From: Thamnidium elegans
Taxonomy: Eukaryota > Mucoromycota > Mucoromycetes > Mucorales > Mucoraceae
DNA length: 64,000 nt
NCBI GenBank assembly: GCA_025201345.1
Contig: JAIXMG010000035.1
Span: 248,001-312,000, forward strand
Reading direction: 5' to 3'
A program made the translations under genes and the position numbers. Each line of letters opens with the position of its first letter. Position 1 is the first letter of the stretch. Below, piece by piece: positions 58,406 through 64,000 of this stretch. The notes under the pieces were generated by a model, which was not told the DNA's origin, did not search any database, and worked only from the letters and a program-made list of their open reading frames with translations.

Positions 58406-58558
58406 TTATTCATTATACTGATCGTACTTGGATATATCTTGTATCTTTCTAATTTTTTGTTCTTCTTTTAACATTATCATTAAAATAGCCACACCAATGA
58501 TAAGCTTCAAGAGACGTTTGATCTTTCCTGCGTTACATATTTTCCATAACTCTTCCAT
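58406..58558 (-). CDS. Possible 50-aa membrane-anchored microprotein
   Basis: A short ORF beginning MEELWKICNAGKIKRLLKLI, continuing into a hydrophobic helix (IGVAILMIML) and ending in a charged tail (KEEQKIRKIQDISKYDQYNE). This arrangement of amphipathic start, one membrane helix and polar tail looks like a real small protein rather than AT-noise. An in-frame stop lies just upstream of the ATG, so it is either complete or, with upstream splicing, a last exon. No family recognised. Confidence 0.35.
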   Translation of the reverse strand: MEELWKICNAGKIKRLLKLIIGVAILMIMLKEEQKIRKIQDISKYDQYNE

Positions 58559-59446
58559 GTATTTCCACAATATTTTTTGTTGTTAAATATTTATCCACAC
58601 ATATATTTGAGTTAGATTGCTGACTATTGTGCCTATTCTTTTTTTTTTTTTAGTTTTGTTGCGTTGTCTTCATGAGTAGTACCTAAATTGTGGTGGAAAA
58701 GTCCAATCCTTGTTTATTAATTGCGTAACTGGTATTGTAAGCTCCACGTATTTTGGTCGAATAAGTGATAAAATAGAGCCGACTTTTACTCGTGCGATAT
58801 ATTTACTCATTATGTCGTAATACACCAGTATTTGTTTCATATACTCGTACTTGTACGTTAATCATTTTTATATACATAGTAGGTTGCTTCAACTTGATTC
58901 ATGCAGGATCCCTTTTTTTTTTCTACGTGAAATAAAAACTAAGTTGGACGCAATAAAATACATCGCCAAAATGTTAAAAAGAAAAAATGATTTGAGTTCA
59001 AAAAAATGTTTTATTTGAGAGTGGTTGCATTGTATGCTTGAATTACCTTGAAAGCGACATGAGACGTTTTTGTATTTTCTACCTCACGCTTGATACGTTT
59101 ATTTAATGTTTTTAAAAACGGGTTACTTGCGTCAAAACAAATATGGTTTTGGGCGTAGCTTTTTTTTTTTTTTTTTGAAGCGGCATACAGAGTACAGAGT
59201 TTTTTAAAAAAAAAAAAGTGGGGAAGAGAGAGAGAGAGAAAAGGTCGTTTCAGAGTCAAAGTACATATATTTATATGGTATTGTACATGTATGGACAAAC
59301 GTTAAAATAACTATATACATGCATATTACTTCATCGGTGATACTTATGACTATGGAACAAGTTATATTTGATTGGTTAAAAAACGTGTCTTTATCTATTT
59401 TTATTTTTTTCGTATATATTTTTTTTTTTTTCTTCTCTTTTTTTTT

Positions 59447-59482
<36 letters not shown>

Positions 59483-59493
59483 TAGCAGTTTTA
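58559..59493. other. Intergenic region upstream of the HSF gene
   Basis: AT-rich, with poly-T runs at 59417-59458 and an (ATT)n microsatellite at about 59459-59481 right before the HSF start codon. A minus-strand ORF end at 59011-59150 (NHICFDASNPFLKTLNKRIK) is coding-like but has no supported upstream exon. Confidence 0.45.
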
Positions 59494-60495
59494 ATGAACG
59501 ATAACCATACAACTTCGGTGGCATCTTTAGGGATTAATACACATTTTAGCAATAGTTCAGTTTCTTCTGGCGGTTCACCTTTAAACTCTCCATTAATATC
59601 TCCTGCACCAGGATCTCCTTTTCCTCCAGAAAATTCATCTTGGGATCAATTACAAAACCAGTTTACACAACAAATGTCATTACAACCTCCTTCACCCGCA
59701 CCACCAGTGACAACAAAATCAGGTAGTGGTAATACTTTTGTACATAAATTATACAAGTAAGTTTTATATTTTTTTTTGGGGGGGTTTTCTATTTTTGTTT
59801 CACTTTTTTTTTTGTTTTTGTCTTACCTTATTATTATTTTAGTATGGTTGTGGATAAACAATATCAACATTTAATTGCTTGGACGTATACAGGAACATCA
59901 TTTATTGTTTGTAATATAACCGAGTTTTCGCGAGACGTTTTACCAAAGCATTTTAAGCACAATAATTTTAGTAGTTTCGTTAGACAATTAAATATGTACG
60001 GATTTCATAAAGTGAATAAATCGCCCAGAGGACATCGTACATTAGCAGAAAATCAAATATGGGAATTTTCTCATCCAAAATTTTTAAGAAATAGACCGGA
60101 TTTATTAGATGAAATTAAACGGAAAGCATTAGAAAACGAATCAGTTAGAAGAGATACAAGTGATATTAATTCCCATATGACAATGATGCAAATGTCTCAA
60201 ACGGATATGCTGCAACAAATATCTCAATTACAAGAAAATTTAAATCAGGTCGTACATGAATTAACTGAAACCAAAAGAAGGCAATTATTACAACAACAAA
60301 CTATAAAAGATATGATGGACTTTATGACGAAACAATATGGTTCTTGTCCAACTCAAAATACCGAAGTCTTTGAGAATTTTGAAATTAAACAAGATCCGGA
60401 TAGACCTCCTCCTCCCATTTTTATTACATCAGCGGATCACCATCATCAACAACAACAACAACAAGGTTTTTACTTAAACATAAATGAACAATCTA

Positions 60496-60527
<32 letters not shown>

Positions 60528-60806
60528 GCGCCTCCCTCTAATAATAACAATCCTCAACCACTTTCTGTACAAACTCAAATGAATATGAATCAATATCAAC
60601 CAAGATCTCCTTCATATCAAAATGCAATGAATACACCGTTACCTCCTAGTCCTTGTCCAAGTTCCGGCAACTATCTAGCTTCTTCTGAAGAAAATCCAAT
60701 CTATAGTCCAAGAAGTCCAATAACTCCTAATTCTTATATTATGAATCCCCAGCAACAACAGCAGCAGCAACAAAGGCAATATAGTAATAATAATTATCAC
60801 TCATAA
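59494..60806 (+). CDS. HSF1: Heat-shock transcription factor
   Basis: Two exons, 59494-59756 and 59843-60806 (408 aa). The DNA-binding domain spans about 82-185 and is split by the intron after VHKLYN: NTFVHKLYNMVVDKQYQHLI, then FSRDVLPKHFKHNNFSSFVR, QLNMYGFHKVNKSPRGHRTL and WEFSHPKFLRNRPDLLDEIK. A leucine-rich trimerisation coil follows (MLQQISQLQENLNQVVHELT). The C-terminal third is low-complexity Asn/Gln/Pro, an activation-type region. HSF binds nGAAn repeats as a trimer and drives chaperone genes. I cannot exclude the Sfl1/Skn7-like side of the family, but the DBD spelling is HSF1-like. Confidence 0.92.
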
Positions 60807-61366
60807 AAAAAAAACTGCTGTTTAAATAAAATAGCACCCTCTTTTTTTTTTAATTGTCTCGGGAAGTTTTGCGCACCCCCCCCTCTTTATTTTTAGTGTA
60901 GTTACTAAGTCACCTTTTTTTTTCTCTGCTATTTTCTCTATATGTATTATTTCACTCTATTATCACGACACATCCCTATTTAGAAGTATCGTTTTACAAA
61001 AAAATTCGAATAAAAATTTAAATTTCCAAAAAAAAAAAAAAAAAAAAAAAAAAACGTAACTGTTTCGTTGCTAAGATAGTTAAGATTGAAGGCAATATAT
61101 AAAGAGGTTAAAAGAATAAAGATACGTGAAACGAGTAGATAATAGCAGTTCGTTTTCTGTTGGTAAGCAGTAGAAAGTAGAAAAATCGACAGGACAATGT
61201 CTTTCTGATATATTTTCCTAGAATCATGCTGTCTTGACCTTTTTTAATACATCCCCTTCAATTATCTATGAATTTTCAAGTCCCTATTTAATGGGGTGCG
61301 CGTTACCCACAAAATAAACGTGACGTATGATACTTTTTTTTTTTTTTTTTTTCCTCTGTCTGCACG

Positions 61367-61399
<33 letters not shown>

Positions 61400-61591
61400 C
61401 TTTCAAAAAGGTATTTCAACTAGGAAAAGAATTTAGGTAAAAAAGAGAGATAAACTCTATCCTTCCATCTTTAAAAAAGAGAAAATACTAAAGATTTTAT
61501 CTAATAGATTCGCAGCAAAAAAATAAAATAAAAAGATTTAGACGATCTATTTAAAACAACCTTTTTTTTTCTTATACAATACTTGACAACA
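60807..61591. other. Intergenic region, no gene seen
   Basis: 3' flank of HSF and 5' flank of LSM4, with long homopolymers (A run at 61029-61053, T runs at 61336-61351 and 61371-61399). No supported ORF. Confidence 0.55.
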
Positions 61592-61984
61592 ATGCTTCCT
61601 CTCTCACTCTTACACACAGCAGCTGGTCATCCCATGCTAGTCGAACTCAAAAGTGGCGAAACGTTTAACGGCCATTTAGTTAATTGCGATAATTGGATGA
61701 ATTTAACTTTACGTGAGGTTATTCAAACTTCGCCTGATGGAGATAAATTTTGGAGATTACCTGAATGTTATATTAGAGGCAATACAATCAAATACCTTAA
61801 TGTCCCAGAGGAAATTGTAGATATGGTTAAAGAAGATGAAACCAGACAAAGGCATATGACCGGACGTGGTAGAGGACGTGGAAATAACAACTTTAATAAT
61901 TCTCGCGGTGGAAGAGGAAACGGTAGAGGTGGAAGAGGTGGAAGAGGTGGTGCTAATGCTACTGTACTTGGTGCAAGATCATAA
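61592..61984 (+). CDS. LSM4: U6 snRNA-associated Sm-like protein LSm4
   Basis: A single exon of 130 aa starting [20 protein letters not shown] at the first ATG (61592). Sm1 motif: [20 protein letters not shown]. Sm2: [18 protein letters not shown]. The tail is a run of RGG/GRG repeats (RGRGRGNNN...GGRGGRGG), normal for LSm4 and a site for arginine methylation. LSm4 sits in both the LSm1-7 ring (cytoplasmic mRNA decay, P-bodies) and the LSm2-8 ring (U6 snRNA). The size is right. No introns, while many neighbours have several. Confidence 0.95.
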   Translation: MLPLSLLHTAAGHPMLVELKSGETFNGHLVNCDNWMNLTLREVIQTSPDGDKFWRLPECYIRGNTIKYLNVPEEIVDMVKEDETRQRHMTGRGRGRGNNNFNNSRGGRGNGRGGRGGRGGANATVLGARS

Positions 61985-62561
61985 AAAAAAAAAGAAAAAT
62001 TTTGTTCTTCGTATAAGCCTTACATATTCACAAAACGCACATACAAAAAAAAATAACATGTATTGACCCTTTTTAAACTCTTTTTTTTTTTTTTTTTTTT
62101 TTATATATATCTTTTTTTTTTTATCTTTTTTTTTTTTTTTTTTTTTTTTCGTATACTATGCTTGAAATTTGTTCTTTTGTTCTTGTTTAGATATTTTTTT
62201 TTTAAAAAAAAAACTGATGTAATAATAATAATAAAATGGTTATTCGTTTTACATTCCTCCAAGTTTTTTTATTTATTTATGTAAAGAGGTATCCCCTTGA
62301 CGTGATATAATGCGGTTCAAGTATGCGAAGAAACAAGTTTTTCAATGTTTGATAATGACCATCTAATAATAAAAAAAAAAAGTGTACATTGTTACACAAT
62401 CTCATGATGATTTACAAAGGGACTCATGGTTTATTATATCGTTTGAATGTTACTATATTTACGGGGAAATTTTCTGTATTCAACACAATGAAGTCTTAAA
62501 AAAAAGACATATAAAAGGTGTGAAGCAAGATGTAATTGTATATTTTAACAAATCTTTAAAT

Positions 62562-62705
62562 ATGGTCTCTATCAAGGCACAAGAACAAAAAACAAGACGC
62601 TATTCTTTCGGGTCAATGCCTGTCAAGAGAGTGGTTGATCCAGATGAGGACCGCAAGCGTGGTGTATCCATGCCTCATTACGCCGATAAAAAAGGGCGTT
62701 TTTAA
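62562..62705 (+). CDS. Possible 47-aa basic protein or terminal exon
   Basis: The ATG at 62562 opens MVSIKAQEQKTRRYSFGSMP, then VKRVVDPDEDRKRGVSMPHY and ADKKGRF. The composition (Arg/Lys/Asp-rich, few hydrophobic residues) is unlike AT-noise ORFs. The frame is open further upstream to 62382, but that part looks non-coding (IISFECYYIYGEIFC). It may be a complete small protein or the last exon of a gene whose upstream exon I cannot find. RRYSF is a possible kinase or 14-3-3 type motif (speculative). Confidence 0.35.
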   Translation: MVSIKAQEQKTRRYSFGSMPVKRVVDPDEDRKRGVSMPHYADKKGRF

Positions 62706-62878
62706 CTATTTGCAGTAAAGTTTCTATTATCTAAATTAATAAAAATATTGTTATTGCAGAAAAAAAAAAAAATATATATATATATGAGATTATTTTTATT
62801 AAGGGTTAAGTAGATTATTTGGGGGGGGGGAAAAAAAAATTATAGTAAATAATGTTGGAATATTGTTTTAAAAGTACT

Positions 62879-64000
62879 TTATGGACAAATTGCATCAAGT
62901 CCATCAAAGACACAAGTACCAGTAACAACATTAGCTTTCACACCAGCAATCTTGAGAACAGCTTGAGCGATAGCAGAGATACCTTGACCAGCAATCAAAC
63001 CACCAGCAGCACTGAACATAAGATTTTCATGAGCACTAGGGTTGATTCTCTTCCAGATCTTACCGCCGAGCCAACCAAGGAACATGGAGAAAGGGACTTC
63101 GGGTTGAGGGTTGATCATAGAGATACCGACAGCACTGATAGAGGGGAAATACTTGTGATACTTGGCAGGGACGAAGAAGTGACGCGTAAGAGGTAATACA
63201 ACGGCAAGAATAGCACAGATAATAGTACAAATAATGGAACCCTTGGAAAGAGGATCAGAAGCACCAGTTAAAAGTTTGGTTACTTCGGTCCATGCAGTGA
63301 CAGCAACTAAACCAAACTCACAATCAGAGGCATCGATTTTGGGATCGATAATACAAGGATAAGCATCGGCAAAGAGAATGAAGAGACCGACGGCAATAGC
63401 AATAGCAAAGAAAGAAGCGACAAATTGAGCCAAGAATTGAGAACGAGGAGAGGCACCGACGAGTTGACCGGTCTTTAAATCGCCGACCATATCAACAGCT
63501 TGAGAAGCAGCAGAAGCAGAGATGTTACCAGCCATCAAGTTATTCTTCATGACTTGATCTAAAGTATCAGCGGGCATTTTGGCAAAGACCAATTGAGACA
63601 TTTTACCGATGGAGCCAACGGGGTTAATATCCGTCTCACCACTGGCTTGGATACCAACAAATGAAAGAATGAAACCAAGGAGGACGGCAATGATAGATTG
63701 GTAGACAGGCATATGGAAGTATTCACCCATAATAGCACAGGTAAAGATAATGGAGAGGAAGGTGCCACCGGCCCACCACCAGGTAGGTACCAATTGGTCT
63801 CGGGTAAAGATCTCTTCTTCGTCAAGAGTAGAGTTATAACGGTTGTTTTGCTCTTCGGTCAAAGTGGTACGGAGTACAACACGACGGAAGTAGTTCACAC
63901 CACGCATAAAGATTAAACCAATCTCGATAGCACCGCCCTTAGCACCACGCCAGAGTGAGTCGTAATGGATAAAGAGTTCGGTGAAGGCAGTGATGGTCAT
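62879..64000 (-). CDS. OPT-family oligopeptide transporter (C-terminal half)
   Basis: 373 residues in one open frame that reaches the window edge; the gene must start beyond it. Motifs typical of the OPT family: TDINPVGSIGKMSQLVFA, the long loop with DLKTGQLVGASPRSQF, and near the end INPQPEVPFSMFLGWLGGKI followed by FSAAGGLIAGQGISAI. About seven hydrophobic segments are present. OPT proteins import tri- to pentapeptides or metal-chelates with protons at the plasma membrane. The present fragment resembles the fungal/plant YSL-related group. The start shown (edge Met) is not the true start. Codon use is more C-rich than average here. Confidence 0.9.
   Translation of the reverse strand: MTITAFTELFIHYDSLWRGAKGGAIEIGLIFMRGVNYFRRVVLRTTLTEEQNNRYNSTLDEEEIFTRDQLVPTWWWAGGTFLSIIFTCAIMGEYFHMPVYQSIIAVLLGFILSFVGIQASGETDINPVGSIGKMSQLVFAKMPADTLDQVMKNNLMAGNISASAASQAVDMVGDLKTGQLVGASPRSQFLAQFVASFFAIAIAVGLFILFADAYPCIIDPKIDASDCEFGLVAVTAWTEVTKLLTGASDPLSKGSIICTIICAILAVVLPLTRHFFVPAKYHKYFPSISAVGISMINPQPEVPFSMFLGWLGGKIWKRINPSAHENLMFSAAGGLIAGQGISAIAQAVLKIAGVKANVVTGTCVFDGLDAICP

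Noticed and set aside
62063..62284. Phe/Leu-only ORF after LSM4
   Set aside because: Translation of T homopolymers in the 3' flank.

Overview
This is a nuclear window from an early-diverging filamentous fungus, most likely Mucoromycota (Mucorales-like). The DNA is AT-rich and full of long poly(A)/poly(T) runs. Genes lie on both strands with short gaps, and most carry several 50-110 bp GT-AG introns. The gene set is fungal: TVP18, SPB4, ORT1-type carrier, HUL4, FPK1/nrc-2-type kinase, a GATA factor, an HSF, an A1 aspartic protease and an OPT transporter. There are no operons, rRNA genes, CRISPR arrays or convincing tRNAs. The organism is inferred from gene content and style, not from a database search.

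Layout. 1-11 kb: the 5' part of a DUF726/TMCO4-type gene (minus, off the left edge), a decayed Tc1/IS630-like transposase, a HEATR6-like HEAT-repeat gene, a peroxisomal ABCD half-transporter, an unknown 227-aa gene, the SPB4/DDX55 ribosome-assembly helicase and the proteasome chaperone PSMG3. 12-20 kb: bleomycin hydrolase, an unknown Ser-rich protein, a second transposase relic, mitochondrial bL32m, eIF2B-delta (GCD2) and a Gfo/Idh/MocA dehydrogenase. 21-32 kb: a PAS-kinase-like catalytic protein, a PhoD-like phosphatase, a gene-poor stretch with an endonuclease-domain relic, an old yellow enzyme, an orphan membrane protein with a decayed neighbour copy, and TVP18. 32-46 kb: a 1,598-aa SANT co-repressor (SNT1/NCoR type) with a poly-Q tract, an FPK1-type AGC kinase, a HUL4 HECT ligase, an ornithine-type mitochondrial carrier and the BRAP2/ETP1 RING ligase. 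46-64 kb: an orphan 190-aa gene, HIBCH, a SAMHD1-like dNTPase, a carboxypeptidase Y-like enzyme, a GATA factor, an aspartic protease, two tiny predicted membrane proteins, HSF, LSM4, a 47-aa ORF and the C-terminal half of an OPT transporter (off the right edge).

I rebuilt exon-intron structures by hand from splice sites and reading-frame continuity. Summed CDS lengths are divisible by three for every complete spliced gene listed. Themes among the genes are protein quality control (HUL4, ETP1, PSMG3, bleomycin hydrolase, vacuolar-type proteases, HSF), ribosome and translation (SPB4, bL32m, GCD2), organelle metabolism (ABCD, ORT1-like carrier, HIBCH) and signalling (two kinases, GATA factor). 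Nothing suggests they act as one pathway.

I found no clear new system. The most unusual items are GC-AG introns (one strong, one tentative), repeated 17-bp microexons, a PAS-kinase-type catalytic domain without PAS sensors and with a hinge insertion, a SAM-less SAMHD1 homologue that keeps its allosteric-site residues, tail-to-tail gene pairs with 18-37 bp gaps, and two small predicted membrane proteins.
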